A DNA stretch of 64,000 bases from a virus, in IMG/VR virus record IMGVR_UViG_3300035210_000189, positions 62,001 through 126,000 of that record. The stretch is one strand, 5' to 3'. A program made the position numbers and the translations under genes. The number at the start of each line of letters is the position of its first letter. The first letter of the stretch is position 1. The notes below the pieces were generated by a model. It worked only from the letters and a program-made list of their open reading frames with translations, searched no databases and was not told where the DNA came from. Of the stretch, positions 1 through 9,136 are shown one piece after another.

Positions 1-2
1 CC

Positions 3-176
3 AAACCAGAAATCAGATTAGACGATAATTTAACCAATAACGATCAGCGGTGTGATTTCTTAAACAGTGTTTCACCTACTATTAAATGGCTTGGTAACCT
101 TAATATTGGACAAACTACAATTATTGTGACTCCTGATGGTAACGAGTTATATTTACAGATAACTAAATCTAAATAG
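3..176 (+). CDS. C-terminal end of an exported-type paralogue (gene starts upstream of window)
   Basis: Only the last 57 residues are present, in frame 3, ending at TAG 174-176. The pattern C-D-F...W-L-G-N-[IL]-x-[IV]-G...N-E-L-Y matches the C-termini of the next two genes, so this is the first visible member of a tandem family of about 175-residue secreted proteins. The conserved Cys just before the W-x-G motif is shared. Function unknown. Confidence 0.75.
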   Translation, partial: KPEIRLDDNLTNNDQRCDFLNSVSPTIKWLGNLNIGQTTIIVTPDGNELYLQITKSK

Positions 177-236
177 AAGTCCATTGTATATTTAAGTTAA
201 GAGAGTATAATACTTGTAAACTTCGGAGACTTCATT

Positions 237-758
237 ATGTTTAAATCATTATTGGCTATTGGTGTATTGTTGGCGTCAGGATTAATACATGCAGCAGAAA
301 TAGACGATGCTGTCTATACTGTTAACTTTACTGACAAACATAACAAAATTATAGGATTTGAAGAGCTTGAGGTAGGTAATATGTCCTATGGTGGTATTGG
401 TTCAATGAAAGATAAGAATAAGATTTCTAATTGTGTTATTGACGTTGATGATCCTTTGGCTCCACCTATACCTATTGAAATTTATTCAGCAACCGACTCA
501 GATACGTTCGTTTCTGTTTTTACGATTTCAAAAATTAGAGATACATTTCATATGATTATATCACTTAAATATGAAGAAGATTTTTCAACCGAAAACTCTA
601 TTAAAATTAATGACAAATGTACAATTGCTAATAATGTAGCCACTTTAATTGATGTTAACTGGGCTGGTGATATTAATGTTGGTGAAAAGAAAACTATAAA
701 ACTTCCTAACAATAATGAACTTTATATGGAAGTTATTGAAGGTTATCCAGAACCATAA
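237..758 (+). CDS. exported protein, tandem paralogue family A
   Basis: A 173-residue protein with a Sec-type signal peptide (about residues 1-19, ending I-H-A). The mature part is acidic and probably beta-rich. Two cysteines (near residues 69 and 128) could form a disulfide in the periplasm. The C-terminal block W-A-G-D-I-N-V-G followed by N-x-E-L matches the flanking genes. The ATG follows a GGAG ribosome site, with a TATAAT-like box upstream. No known domain recognised; a secreted or periplasmic role is inferred from the signal peptide only. Confidence 0.8.
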   Translation: MFKSLLAIGVLLASGLIHAAEIDDAVYTVNFTDKHNKIIGFEELEVGNMSYGGIGSMKDKNKISNCVIDVDDPLAPPIPIEIYSATDSDTFVSVFTISKIRDTFHMIISLKYEEDFSTENSIKINDKCTIANNVATLIDVNWAGDINVGEKKTIKLPNNNELYMEVIEGYPEP

Positions 759-828
759 AATCCATATTTTAATATGATTGCAATTCTCTTTTTAAAAGAT
801 ATAATTTATACTTTATAGGAGAATTACA

Positions 829-1362
829 ATGTTAAAACAAATTTTTATTGCAGGATCTTTATTGATCGCTTCGATATCCGCTTATGCTGTTGATGAAATA
901 CCAAAATTATATAACTTTGATTTTAAAGATGACAAGGGAACCATTTCTTTTTCGTTAACGACACCCATTGGTAAAATGATCCCTATTCAAATCGCACAAG
1001 AAGATAAAGATAAAAGTTCTACATGCTTTCTTACATTAAATGATGAATTTGAAACTTCAACGCTTGAAGCTAAACAAAAAGTTAATCTTGGTATAACTGC
1101 GACTATTTATCCTTCCACTATCAAAGATGATGATATTAAATTGATGTTAGTTCTTAACAAACAAGAATACATTGCTTCAGAATCTCCACATGACCCTGTT
1201 AAACTTGGTGATACTTGCGATTTTTCTAACAGTCTTTCTGTAGTAGAAAATACTAACCTGCAGTGGATTGGCAATATTAAAGTGGGCAAAAAAGTAAAAG
1301 TTAAGTTATCTAACGATAATACTCTCTTTATTACAGCGACAGAAGTTAAACCAGACGCTTAA
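829..1362 (+). CDS. exported protein, tandem paralogue family A
   Basis: A 177-residue protein with signal peptide (residues 1-20, ending A-Y-A) and two mature cysteines in the same places as its left neighbour. The C-terminal W-I-G-N-I-K-V-G motif and N-D-N-T-L strand are shared with both upstream genes, so this is the third copy of a tandem array. Start chosen at the ATG seven bases after AGGAG. Function unknown; exported by inference. Confidence 0.8.
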   Translation: MLKQIFIAGSLLIASISAYAVDEIPKLYNFDFKDDKGTISFSLTTPIGKMIPIQIAQEDKDKSSTCFLTLNDEFETSTLEAKQKVNLGITATIYPSTIKDDDIKLMLVLNKQEYIASESPHDPVKLGDTCDFSNSLSVVENTNLQWIGNIKVGKKVKVKLSNDNTLFITATEVKPDA

Positions 1363-1367
1363 TTATT

Positions 1368-2027
1368 ATGAACGAACATGTTTGTAAAATTAAACAAACA
1401 CTGCGTCAATTAGGCTTTTCACTATCAATTGTGGAGAGTCTAACTGATTCACACTTCCATTATTCAACTGAAAACGAACATTTCAAACACTCAAAATATA
1501 TTATTTCAGATTCTTCTAATATAAAAATTTTTGAATTAGAACTCTATGAATATAATGACTATAATACAATTAGTTTAAAGTTTGAACAGCAGCAAGAGAT
1601 TCTTAAAAGAATTAATCTTACAACTTATGATAAAAAAAATCTTTATCGTTACTGCACTCTTCATTTCGATAAAAAGTATGACTTCTTACACCTCAGCATC
1701 AGTGATGGCTTGGACATTATTACTGATAAATTAAAATATTCGTTTGACATTTTTATATGGTTTGACTTTGACATTAATTTAGATTTACAACGAATTAAAG
1801 TTTCTGGATACACTCATTCTGGAACTGAACTTTTATTTGATATTAGTAAGAATAAAGAAAATATACTTCCTATTGATGATGAACTCTTGTTGATTGAATT
1901 TCTTCAATATCAATATAATGATGATATTATTGGTTACGTTCCTGAGTTCTATATACCAGCCGCCTATGATTTCAATTCAGATGAATTTAACATCCGTATT
2001 TCATTAGCTAAAATGATGATTATTTAA
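1368..2027 (+). CDS. unknown protein with conserved C-terminal tail (family B)
   Basis: A 219-residue cytosolic protein without signal peptide, starting five bases after the previous stop, so probably co-transcribed with it. Residues about 190-219 carry the family B signature: V-P-E-F-Y-I-P, then A-Y-D-F-N-S, F-x-x-R, and a terminal M-M-I-I. Five other genes in the window (43677, 44189, 57131, 57899, 58618) end the same way exactly at the stop codon. The body is lysine- and aromatic-rich and matches nothing I recognise. Confidence 0.8.
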   Translation: MNEHVCKIKQTLRQLGFSLSIVESLTDSHFHYSTENEHFKHSKYIISDSSNIKIFELELYEYNDYNTISLKFEQQQEILKRINLTTYDKKNLYRYCTLHFDKKYDFLHLSISDGLDIITDKLKYSFDIFIWFDFDINLDLQRIKVSGYTHSGTELLFDISKNKENILPIDDELLLIEFLQYQYNDDIIGYVPEFYIPAAYDFNSDEFNIRISLAKMMII

Positions 2028-2138
2028 AGGATATTATTTTCTTGAAATATGATAATTTGGATTTCTTAAAAAATAGGTTGCTTTAAAATCCTCATTTTGG
2101 TATACTAGCTCAATTGAAAAAAACGGAGATACACGAAC

Positions 2139-3293
2139 ATGAACCTTTTTCCAAAAATCGAACACATCAACGATATTTTGCCAGCTTTGGCAGGTAAAAC
2201 CTATATCGGTGTGAACAAGCAATCTAACGGTGCAACCGTTCTTTGCTACAACATCAGCAACGGTGAATCTTTTGCTACGCCTTTTGAAAAAGAATGCCGT
2301 GGTATCACCTTTGACCGTGATGGTAAAATTGTAAACCGTCCTTTGCACAAGTTTTTCAACTTGGCAGAGCGTGAAGAAGTATTGCCACACAACATTAACT
2401 GGGATGATGTGGTTGCTGTCTTCGATAAGATGGATGGTTCTATGATTACTGCTGGTGTGTTTCATGGCGACGTATTTGTAAAATCCAAAAAGTCTTTTGA
2501 ATCAGATGTGGCTGTGTCGGCTTTGGCTTATGTTAAAGCAAACCATAAATACGAAGATTTCATTAAGCATTGTGCATCCTTGGATTTGACACCAATCTTT
2601 GAATACACTTCGCCAAACAACCGTATCGTGTTGCGTTACGATGAAGAAAAAATGACGTTGTTGCATGTGCGTCATACTATCAATGGTAATTATTTCATGC
2701 CAGATGAAGTGGCTGCATTGGCTAAGTCGTTTGATATTCCAGTGAACGCTCCATTGTTTGGTAAAGGTTTTGACTTGAAAGCATTGTTGCATTCATTGGA
2801 CACTGTTGAAGGGATTGAAGGTTACGTTATTCAGTTCTCAAATGGTAACATGGTTAAGGTAAAAACAACTTGGTATGTTAACTTACACCACGCAGTAACA
2901 TTCGTGCGTATTCGTGACATTGCTCGCTTGGTTTTATCCGAGAAAATTGACGACTACATTGCATTTGTTGCATTACATGCAAAAGACGCTGATTTGACTC
3001 AAATCCATTACATCAATGACACGATTAAAGCAGAAATTGAAGGAATCAAGAAAGACGTTGCTGATATTTTGGCTCAACATGAAGGTGTTGATTTCAAAAC
3101 CTTGGCAACCACCTACTTGGGTCATCCATATTTCTCTTTCATCATGACTACCGCTCGCGGTAAAGAAGTTGATTACTTGGATTACTACGAACGTAATCGT
3201 TTGAAAGAAGTCTGGTCTTTGGAGCAAGTTGACTTGGGCAACTTCACAGGGACTGATGATTCTGATGATGAAGTTCCAGTAGATGAAGATTAA
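2139..3293 (+). CDS. T4 Rnl1-like RNA ligase
   Basis: A 384-residue ATP-dependent RNA ligase of the T4 Rnl1 type, which joins 5'-phosphate and 3'-OH RNA ends through an enzyme-AMP intermediate. Nucleotidyltransferase motifs are in order: motif I K-M-D-G-S (lysine near residue 95 is the AMP acceptor), motif III-like F-E-Y-T-S-P-N-N-R-I-V, motif IV E-G-Y-V-I, and motif V V-K-V-K-T. Length is close to T4 Rnl1 (about 374). In T4 it repairs tRNA cut by host anticodon nucleases; a similar role is inferred here. The last 15 residues form an unusual acidic tail. Codon composition is less AT-rich than its neighbours. A strong terminator follows. Confidence 0.92.
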   Translation: MNLFPKIEHINDILPALAGKTYIGVNKQSNGATVLCYNISNGESFATPFEKECRGITFDRDGKIVNRPLHKFFNLAEREEVLPHNINWDDVVAVFDKMDGSMITAGVFHGDVFVKSKKSFESDVAVSALAYVKANHKYEDFIKHCASLDLTPIFEYTSPNNRIVLRYDEEKMTLLHVRHTINGNYFMPDEVAALAKSFDIPVNAPLFGKGFDLKALLHSLDTVEGIEGYVIQFSNGNMVKVKTTWYVNLHHAVTFVRIRDIARLVLSEKIDDYIAFVALHAKDADLTQIHYINDTIKAEIEGIKKDVADILAQHEGVDFKTLATTYLGHPYFSFIMTTARGKEVDYLDYYERNRLKEVWSLEQVDLGNFTGTDDSDDEVPVDED

Positions 3294-3308
3294 TCACTAT
3301 CCTCTGAT

Positions 3309-3335
3309 AAGACGTTCTCACGAACGTCTTTTTTA
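3309..3335 (+). terminator. intrinsic terminator after RNA ligase
   Basis: Nine-base-pair stem AAGACGTTC/GAACGTCTT with a four-base loop, followed by T residues. Confidence 0.85.
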
Positions 3336-3368
3336 ATCAATTTGTTTATATGATTGGAGATACACATT

Positions 3369-3890
3369 ATGGAAAAAGTTAATGATAGTTTTAGTTCTAT
3401 TATGTTATCATGCACAAAAAATGTATTGTTAACCATCGCAGGTATTTGCTTGGTTTATTTTTCGTTCGTTTTGGTGACTAATAATTGGACTTCGATAACT
3501 AACAACATCATGTCTTTTTTGATTATTTTCAACCCTATTAAAACGTTCCTATTTGAACACTTGGGTAAAATATTTATAGGATGGCTCATTCTTTCAGTTT
3601 GGAGTGGTTGTATTTTTTACAAAATCGAGACATCCGATTTTATAATTCAGACTCCGACTGCTTTAAATGCTCTATTATTTATGCTCATACCGACTGGCAG
3701 CTTAATCTTTTTCTTGTTAGCTAATGTTTTTGAGGTATGGCTTGTCAGTGCAATATGTGTCATTATTGCTCTCATAATGCTATTTACATTTCTGTGTATA
3801 ACTTGTTGCATTTTGTTTCCGGGGACAGTAATACACCCAGTAGATAGTAATCAAGAACAGTTAGATTTATTCAATAACACGCCACAATAG
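3369..3890 (+). CDS. four-helix membrane protein, tandem family C
   Basis: A 173-residue integral membrane protein. Hydrophobic helices lie near residues 16-34, 73-89, 100-120 and 124-150. The N-terminus (K-V-N-D-S-F-S-S-I-M...C-T-K-N-V-L-L) and the block H-L-G-K-I-F-I-G-W before the second helix recur in the next two genes. Start placed at the ATG eight bases after GGAGA; an in-frame TTG 15 bases earlier overlaps that ribosome site and is rejected. Tail is polar. Function unknown. Confidence 0.8.
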   Translation: MEKVNDSFSSIMLSCTKNVLLTIAGICLVYFSFVLVTNNWTSITNNIMSFLIIFNPIKTFLFEHLGKIFIGWLILSVWSGCIFYKIETSDFIIQTPTALNALLFMLIPTGSLIFFLLANVFEVWLVSAICVIIALIMLFTFLCITCCILFPGTVIHPVDSNQEQLDLFNNTPQ

Positions 3891-3926
3891 TTCTTAATTC
3901 ATTATTATACATTGGAGATCTACATT

Positions 3927-4448
3927 ATGAAAAAAGTTAATGATAAGGTTAATTCTGCTGTTATGTCATCGACAAAGAATGTATTGCTAGCCGTTGTAGG
4001 TATTTACTTACTTTATTTATTAGGTTCTTTTATTTCAAACAACGGATTTTCATTTGAAACTGTATTTCCACAAATTAAAGAATTTGCCTTTGAAAATTTG
4101 GGTAAGTTTTTTGTAGGATGGCTAATCATCTTCGCTTGGACTATTTGTACTATGGTTAAATTAGATAAAACCAATACTGGTATACCAAAAGTGTTTTCTA
4201 TTCTATTTTTTGCTACAACACTTATTGGAAGTATTATTTTATTCATGGTAACTAGTGCTTCAACACATGAAGGTATCACAATATTTTCTTTTGTTTTGGG
4301 CTGTTTACTTCTTATTGTATGTTTTGGTCTTTGTATTGTTCACTCTATGCCGGATACATTTGGTGAATATGTGCCACCACCTAACCCGTTTTTTGAACAA
4401 AAACGTGAAGTCTCATATAGAGTTAGATTTAGAATCACTATAAAATAA
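3927..4448 (+). CDS. four-helix membrane protein, tandem family C
   Basis: A 173-residue paralogue of the preceding gene, with the same N-terminal K-V-N-D-K, S-T-K-N-V-L-L and N-L-G-K-F-F-V-G-W motifs and helix spacing. The C-terminus differs: it ends in a basic stretch (R-V-R-F-R-I-T-I-K) instead of an acidic tail. The ATG follows GGAGATCTACATT, nearly the same leader as its neighbour, so the duplication includes the ribosome site. Confidence 0.8.
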   Translation: MKKVNDKVNSAVMSSTKNVLLAVVGIYLLYLLGSFISNNGFSFETVFPQIKEFAFENLGKFFVGWLIIFAWTICTMVKLDKTNTGIPKVFSILFFATTLIGSIILFMVTSASTHEGITIFSFVLGCLLLIVCFGLCIVHSMPDTFGEYVPPPNPFFEQKREVSYRVRFRITIK

Positions 4449-4497
4449 ATCTATACGTGTATGTTTACTTGATAATCAGTTACAATAATTTATATAG

Positions 4498-4521
4498 GGC
4501 GTTCTTCGGAACGTCTTTTTT
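4498..4521 (+). terminator. intrinsic terminator
   Basis: CGTTC/GAACG stem closed by a TTCG tetraloop, then a T-run. It separates the second and third family C genes, so the third has its own promoter. Confidence 0.8.
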
Positions 4522-4608
4522 ATTGTTAAAATAAATATTAGTTTTCAACTTGTTGACTTTTTTTTAATAAATAATATTATATATTCAACTTATTGGAGTA
4601 GTAATGTT

Positions 4609-5142
4609 ATGGATAAAGTTAAAAAAAGTTTAGTTTCTATTATGTTCTCATGTACACGCAATATAGTACTTGCTGTCGCAGGTCTTTATTTACTGTTTTT
4701 ATTATTATGCGTTGTTCAGGACAATTGGGCATCTATTAATGCCAGTATAATTTCTTTTATTAACAGTTTTAAACCACTTAAAGATTTCTTGTTTGCACAT
4801 CTTGGAAAAATATTTATTGGTTGGGTAATTATATCTCTTTGGTTAGTTTGTGTTTTCATAAAAATGGAAGAAAATGAAATCAAAGATTCAACTTTACTTA
4901 ATTTTATAAGTTTCTTATTATTTCCTATTGGCTCAATTATGTTCTTCATGGTTCCTTTTCAGCTTGGGATGGAATGGCTTCCTATTAATATTATATCTTG
5001 TTTGGTTTCATTTGCCTTATTCGTATTTTCCATTGGGTTGGTTGCTGTTTTTTTTAGTGAAGATATTGTTAAAAAATTAGAAATTGAAACTCCATTAGAT
5101 ATTGAAGCTCCAGAACAATTAGAATTATTTGAGAAAAAATAA
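4609..5142 (+). CDS. four-helix membrane protein, tandem family C
   Basis: A 177-residue third copy of the family C membrane protein (K-V-K-K-S-L-V-S-I-M...C-T-R-N-I, A-H-L-G-K-I-F-I-G-W). Four hydrophobic segments, then an acidic tail ending Q-L-E-L-F-E-K-K, similar to the Q-L-D-L-F ending of the first copy. It has its own promoter-like region (TTGACT, then ATTATAT about 17 bases on). Role unknown. Confidence 0.8.
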   Translation: MDKVKKSLVSIMFSCTRNIVLAVAGLYLLFLLLCVVQDNWASINASIISFINSFKPLKDFLFAHLGKIFIGWVIISLWLVCVFIKMEENEIKDSTLLNFISFLLFPIGSIMFFMVPFQLGMEWLPINIISCLVSFALFVFSIGLVAVFFSEDIVKKLEIETPLDIEAPEQLELFEKK

Positions 5143-5160
5143 ATCAATAGTCCCATAAAA

Positions 5161-5188
5161 AGACGTTTTCACAGCGTCTTTTTTTTGC
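5161..5188 (+). terminator. intrinsic terminator
   Basis: AGACG/CGTCT stem followed by eight T residues, ending the family C array. Confidence 0.75.
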
Positions 5189-5248
5189 TTTATTGATTTT
5201 AACATGCTATTATAGCGACAATCAAAAAATATTATGAGGTCTTCAATA

Positions 5249-5863
5249 GTGATTAATTTAGTTACCGACAAACAAACCATTAAAACCATTAAATCAGGTT
5301 TAAGTTTAGATGATATTCAACATCCTGCTATTCGAATTGACCACTGGGTGTATAACGCTCAGATATTCAGAGATTTGCAGATGGATAATAATGGGTTCAA
5401 ACCCCCTGCTGACATTCTTAACTATCTTTATTGTGCGTCTTACAATGACTTTTTAAAAGCCTATAACATTACCAAGAGTAGTTTTGTGTTTGACACCTTC
5501 AGACGTTACAAGCATTACGCCTTGAAATACCAAAAAGGAGCAGACACCTATTACTTTACCGTTAGTTATAATTCTGAGCGTGGTATGGATATTATCTTTT
5601 ATCCGCACATGATACCTTCTGGTTTTGATGCTAGGGCTTGGAACGAGTTTGAGGGCGAATTGTATTTGGAATATGCCAACCTTATGTATGAGTTCTTGAC
5701 AGAGTTTTATGCCTCCATTTTGAATCATTTGTTTGATACTTATGATGTTAATTCAATTATTGATAACTTCTCAAAATCATACCGCAATTCAGCCGGTGCT
5801 GTTGCTATTTTAACTGAATATGAACAAACTCGTGACATTACATTGATTATGCCAGCACTGTAA
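5249..5863 (+). CDS. unknown cytosolic protein
   Basis: A 204-residue protein with no signal peptide or membrane helix, rich in Tyr and Phe. I chose GTG 5249 because GAGGT sits eight bases upstream; the in-frame ATG at 5234 overlaps that ribosome site. Promoter TTGATT with TATTAT lies just upstream. No domain recognised. Confidence 0.7.
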   Translation: MINLVTDKQTIKTIKSGLSLDDIQHPAIRIDHWVYNAQIFRDLQMDNNGFKPPADILNYLYCASYNDFLKAYNITKSSFVFDTFRRYKHYALKYQKGADTYYFTVSYNSERGMDIIFYPHMIPSGFDARAWNEFEGELYLEYANLMYEFLTEFYASILNHLFDTYDVNSIIDNFSKSYRNSAGAVAILTEYEQTRDITLIMPAL

Positions 5864-5967
5864 TGTATCTGTAGACAGATTTTTTCAAATATGTTACTAT
5901 TGTAGTTCAGTTGCCTTCTTTTTAGCATTGTGGTATAATCAGCCATCATTTTACAGAGATTATCCAT

Positions 5968-6345
5968 ATGCAACCAAAAGCAGGCTGGACGGAATCGCAA
6001 GTGAATGCGAACATTGCCCTTCGTAGCAGACTATATGTCTCAGGCTTTCTGTTGTCTGGTGTGCTTAAGGATATTCGAGCAGGCATCTTGGAAGCACGGG
6101 TTAACCTTCATTATGAAGATGATATTCCAGTTGGTGTGGTTGTTCTTATCACTGATGGCGTTCCTACTAACTATTTGTCCTCTTATTATGATTTGATGAT
6201 ATTTGTCCGCACCAGTTATCGTAATCGTGGCATAGGTAAAAAACTCATTGATGAGATGAAAGTATCCACTAGCTTGAAAGTGGGTCGTGGATCTCGTTAT
6301 AGCTGTAATTTCTGGCACTCGCAGGGATTTTATCCATATGAATAA
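5968..6345 (+). CDS. GNAT-family N-acetyltransferase
   Basis: A 125-residue GNAT-fold acyltransferase. The acetyl-CoA pyrophosphate-binding motif A is visible as V-R-T-S-Y-R-N-R-G-I-G-K-K-L near residues 75-90, followed by a helix and the typical C-terminal N-F-W-H-S-Q-G-F strand-helix. It is at the short end for the family. Substrate cannot be inferred. It overlaps the next gene by eight bases, so the two are probably translationally coupled. Confidence 0.85.
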   Translation: MQPKAGWTESQVNANIALRSRLYVSGFLLSGVLKDIRAGILEARVNLHYEDDIPVGVVVLITDGVPTNYLSSYYDLMIFVRTSYRNRGIGKKLIDEMKVSTSLKVGRGSRYSCNFWHSQGFYPYE

Positions 6346-6886
6346 CACCAATCAGATTATCAATATTATTATTAGCAGTTTTGTGACTTCTTTTAAGAAT
6401 AATCGACTCAATGGTTTAGAATTTAACTTTGATTTTGAACCCATGAAAGAAGTGTGTGCCTATTTTGACGCCAAACCTGTTGGTGCTTATGGCTGCTTTA
6501 CTTTTGAACTCGATGGAAAGACTATTTTCGTTTACAGCACCTACGGCGATTCTGATGCTGCAGAACACGATGAGGAAGAAAACGAAGATGGCATGGTCTT
6601 TGGCATTATCAGTATGGGTTTTTGTTTTTACCTCGATAAGTTCATTTATTGTTTCGATTTAGACGAATGTGGCACTATTATTCGTTTTTTCAAAACAGTT
6701 CAACCATTCAATGGCACTCCTGATATGTTTAGCGGTAAACGTCCATTCTATCATTATCGGGATAAACAGTCTTTGTCTATGCAGGGGTTTGATAAGGATC
6801 TTAATCTTGATGAGCATGAAGAAGCCCGTAAGTGGACAAGTGGCCCAAGAACTCAATTTAATCTTGAAGAATTTTCCATTTTGTGA
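6338..6886 (+). CDS. unknown protein coupled to GNAT gene
   Basis: A 182-residue acidic protein rich in aromatic residues, starting inside the end of the acetyltransferase gene at an ATG preceded by AGGG. An Asp/Glu-rich run (A-E-H-D-E-E-E-N-E-D) sits near residue 80. No recognised domain; the overlap suggests it works with, or is a target of, the acetyltransferase, which is inference. Confidence 0.7.
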   Translation: MNNTNQIINIIISSFVTSFKNNRLNGLEFNFDFEPMKEVCAYFDAKPVGAYGCFTFELDGKTIFVYSTYGDSDAAEHDEEENEDGMVFGIISMGFCFYLDKFIYCFDLDECGTIIRFFKTVQPFNGTPDMFSGKRPFYHYRDKQSLSMQGFDKDLNLDEHEEARKWTSGPRTQFNLEEFSIL

Positions 6887-6917
6887 TATTATTAGTTAAA
6901 TAATTTGAGGACACCAA

Positions 6918-7223
6918 ATGAAAACTCATTATCTTTCTATTTTTAACCGTGACACCACTACACTTAATCGCACTTGTGTGACTGACCCTACAACCAGCCT
7001 GCTTAAAGTCAGTGGCGAATTGTCTGATGTCGTCTATGCCGCAGCTAAATTCATTGTAACGGATGGTGTGTTGGTGAAAATCAATGAGGGCGGTCGCTAT
7101 CCTAAGTGCAACATCAACGAAGCACTGTCACCAGAACAGCTTGAAATCATGGAATCTAACTACTCAAAGACAACCACTAAGCATTTGGATACGTCAGATA
7201 AAATTGAGGCTATTTTGGCATGA
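6918..7223 (+). CDS. small unknown protein
   Basis: A 101-residue protein after a GAGG ribosome site and its own TATTATTAG-like box. Its stop overlaps the next start in an ATGA arrangement, so it is the first gene of a two-gene operon. No motif recognised. Confidence 0.7.
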   Translation: MKTHYLSIFNRDTTTLNRTCVTDPTTSLLKVSGELSDVVYAAAKFIVTDGVLVKINEGGRYPKCNINEALSPEQLEIMESNYSKTTTKHLDTSDKIEAILA

Positions 7224-7651
7224 ATACCAAGCTCAAAAAAGAAGAAGTGCAACTCTACAAACCGAAGTTTCGGAATAGAACCCATGCACGAATGGAATTT
7301 TCTGATTGGCAGAAAGAACTCAATCGAAAAATTAGACAACAAATGCCGCCTGAACTTTGTTTTCGTGTGGCTATTCGTGATCACTTTCTTGATCGCTTGA
7401 TGGATCGAGAAGCAGATCCTCGGCATATCAAAAAACTCATTGAAGACACCATTCAGAAAAAAATGTGTGAAATTCTTTTTTTTGGTGCTTTGAATAAAGA
7501 TTTTCCACGCATGGTTTTTACAGATACAATTCACCATGTGATGACAACATGGTCAGATCATGACCGAACTATTATTTTACGTTCTTATGTTCTTAATAAT
7601 GAAAGGCATATGGGGCTTAATCCAGAGTTTACTTTGAACCCCCATATTTAA
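7220..7651 (+). CDS. unknown basic protein
   Basis: A 143-residue basic protein, second in an ATGA-overlapping operon. It has a helical R-D-H-F-L-D-R-L-M-D-R-E-A-D-P-R-H-I segment (residues about 53-70) and a later T-I-I-L-R-S-Y-V-L-N strand. The shape loosely recalls small RelE/BrnT-like ribonuclease folds but no catalytic set can be assigned, so function is left open. Confidence 0.7.
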   Translation: MNTKLKKEEVQLYKPKFRNRTHARMEFSDWQKELNRKIRQQMPPELCFRVAIRDHFLDRLMDREADPRHIKKLIEDTIQKKMCEILFFGALNKDFPRMVFTDTIHHVMTTWSDHDRTIILRSYVLNNERHMGLNPEFTLNPHI

Positions 7652-7718
7652 AGATTTTTATTGCATAAACCATTTTTTACTGGTATACTCTTGCAATCAT
7701 ACTATTGGAGATTTAACA

Positions 7719-8111
7719 ATGTTTAAAGAAATGTCTCAACAAACTCAAGATCTTATTGTGGAATCACTTAACAGTGTTGTCACTAAACTCACTTGTTTCA
7801 ATGGTGAAATTGCTGTTCTGATGCAAGACCGTGCTGAACCCTACCAAAATATCAATGATGCTGTGACTGACAAACTTGAAAGCGTTGTTGAATTGTTTAC
7901 CGAAGACGGCCATGTGATTGATGAAGTCGATGCCTATGCCAAAATGGTTGTTCTGAAAGCCCTTAATGACCGTATCAAAGAACTCGAAACCTCGATGACT
8001 TACTTTGCTCAGTTTGGTGAAGTCTTGCCAGTTGAAGAAGTTATTTATGTTTATGAAGGCAAAATCAAAGCTCTTTTTGGTGCTCAGATGGAGTTTTTGA
8101 CTGCGACCTAA
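7719..8111 (+). CDS. small helical acidic protein
   Basis: A 130-residue, mostly helical, acidic protein with its own promoter (TATACT box) and a TTGGAGA ribosome site. No signal peptide or recognised domain. Confidence 0.7.
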   Translation: MFKEMSQQTQDLIVESLNSVVTKLTCFNGEIAVLMQDRAEPYQNINDAVTDKLESVVELFTEDGHVIDEVDAYAKMVVLKALNDRIKELETSMTYFAQFGEVLPVEEVIYVYEGKIKALFGAQMEFLTAT

Positions 8112-8135
8112 TAGAAAGCGATCCTTTTTACCAAA

Positions 8136-8161
8136 AAGACCATCTTCGGATGGTTTTTTTA
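8136..8161 (+). terminator. intrinsic terminator
   Basis: ACCATC/GATGGT stem with TTCG loop and seven T residues. Confidence 0.85.
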
Positions 8162-8223
8162 TTGTTATTTTTCATGAAACGTATTATAATACAAGCCTAA
8201 ATCACAACCATGAGTAAACTGAC

Positions 8224-8655
8224 ATGCCTAATTTCAATTTAAATGACGTTGTTGCTGATCTGACTAATATGCATCAGTGGCGGAATCCTGAGCAGTTTAA
8301 ATCCGAGTTGTTTGTATACGATTTTAACAAGCGTGTTTTCATGACCAATGAAAATAGTTTTATCATCAAGTCTTCTCATCAAAATCAAAATTCTGATCTC
8401 TTTATGTCTGATAGTGCTATTTTTTCGAATGTCAGTGGTTTGAGTGAAGATAATTCCCGTGTCTTGTTTAACCTAACACCGCACCTTCATGGCATTGGAA
8501 TTATTTTGAAAGAACAATTGAAAGAGCAAGAGCTGGTAAATCTTCGGGCCAGTATTGCTGATGGAGCTGAGGATGATATGGTTCAATACATCACAGCATT
8601 GAAAGATGCCTTCTTGACCTATTTTGATCGACTACATGAAGAAATTGCAGCATAG
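8224..8655 (+). CDS. unknown protein, tandem pair D
   Basis: A 143-residue protein nearly collinear with the next gene: both begin N-F-N-[LV]-N-D-V-V-A-D, share V-L-F-N-L-T-P-H in the middle, and end D-A-F-L-T-Y-F-D-R-L-[HY]-E-E-I-A-A. Probably a cytosolic alpha/beta protein. No ribosome site is strong here; a TATAAT box lies 45 bases upstream. Function unknown. Confidence 0.75.
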   Translation: MPNFNLNDVVADLTNMHQWRNPEQFKSELFVYDFNKRVFMTNENSFIIKSSHQNQNSDLFMSDSAIFSNVSGLSEDNSRVLFNLTPHLHGIGIILKEQLKEQELVNLRASIADGAEDDMVQYITALKDAFLTYFDRLHEEIAA

Positions 8656-8707
8656 TTTATCGAAAATTCTACTTATTATTCTTAATTCCGTTGAATGAGG
8701 TAAATCT

Positions 8708-9136
8708 ATGAAAAATTTTAATGTGAATGATGTTGTTGCTGATATTACCAATATCCATGAGTGGCGAGACACTACAAAATTCAAGTCAGAAGTCTTTATT
8801 CATGAATTCTTCAAGCGTGTATTGGTGACGGATGAAAAGCATTTTCTTATTAAATCTGTCCACAATGTCCCTGATTGGAATATGTTCATGCCTGACGATG
8901 TTATTTTCTCTCAGTCTACGGGTTTGGATGAGTCAAAAACTCGAGTGTTGTTTAATCTCACTCCACATATGGCTGGGATTGGTTTGATCCTTAAAGCTAG
9001 TTTGAAGGAAAAAGGCATTACCCCTATTCGCTCTGAACTCGCTGACAACGTTCCATATGTTATTCGATATGACAGGGCATTGAAAGACGCCTTCTTGACC
9101 TACTTTGACCGTTTGTATGAAGAAATTGCTGCATAA
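8708..9136 (+). CDS. unknown protein, tandem pair D
   Basis: A 142-residue paralogue of the preceding gene, with identical termini and central N-L-T-P-H block, preceded by TGAGGTAAATCT. The middle third has diverged most, suggesting retained fold with changed specificity. Confidence 0.75.
   Translation: MKNFNVNDVVADITNIHEWRDTTKFKSEVFIHEFFKRVLVTDEKHFLIKSVHNVPDWNMFMPDDVIFSQSTGLDESKTRVLFNLTPHMAGIGLILKASLKEKGITPIRSELADNVPYVIRYDRALKDAFLTYFDRLYEEIAA

Noticed and set aside
7220-7651. RelE/BrnT-like ribonuclease toxin
   Set aside because: Only a loose similarity in helix and strand order; catalytic residues cannot be assigned.
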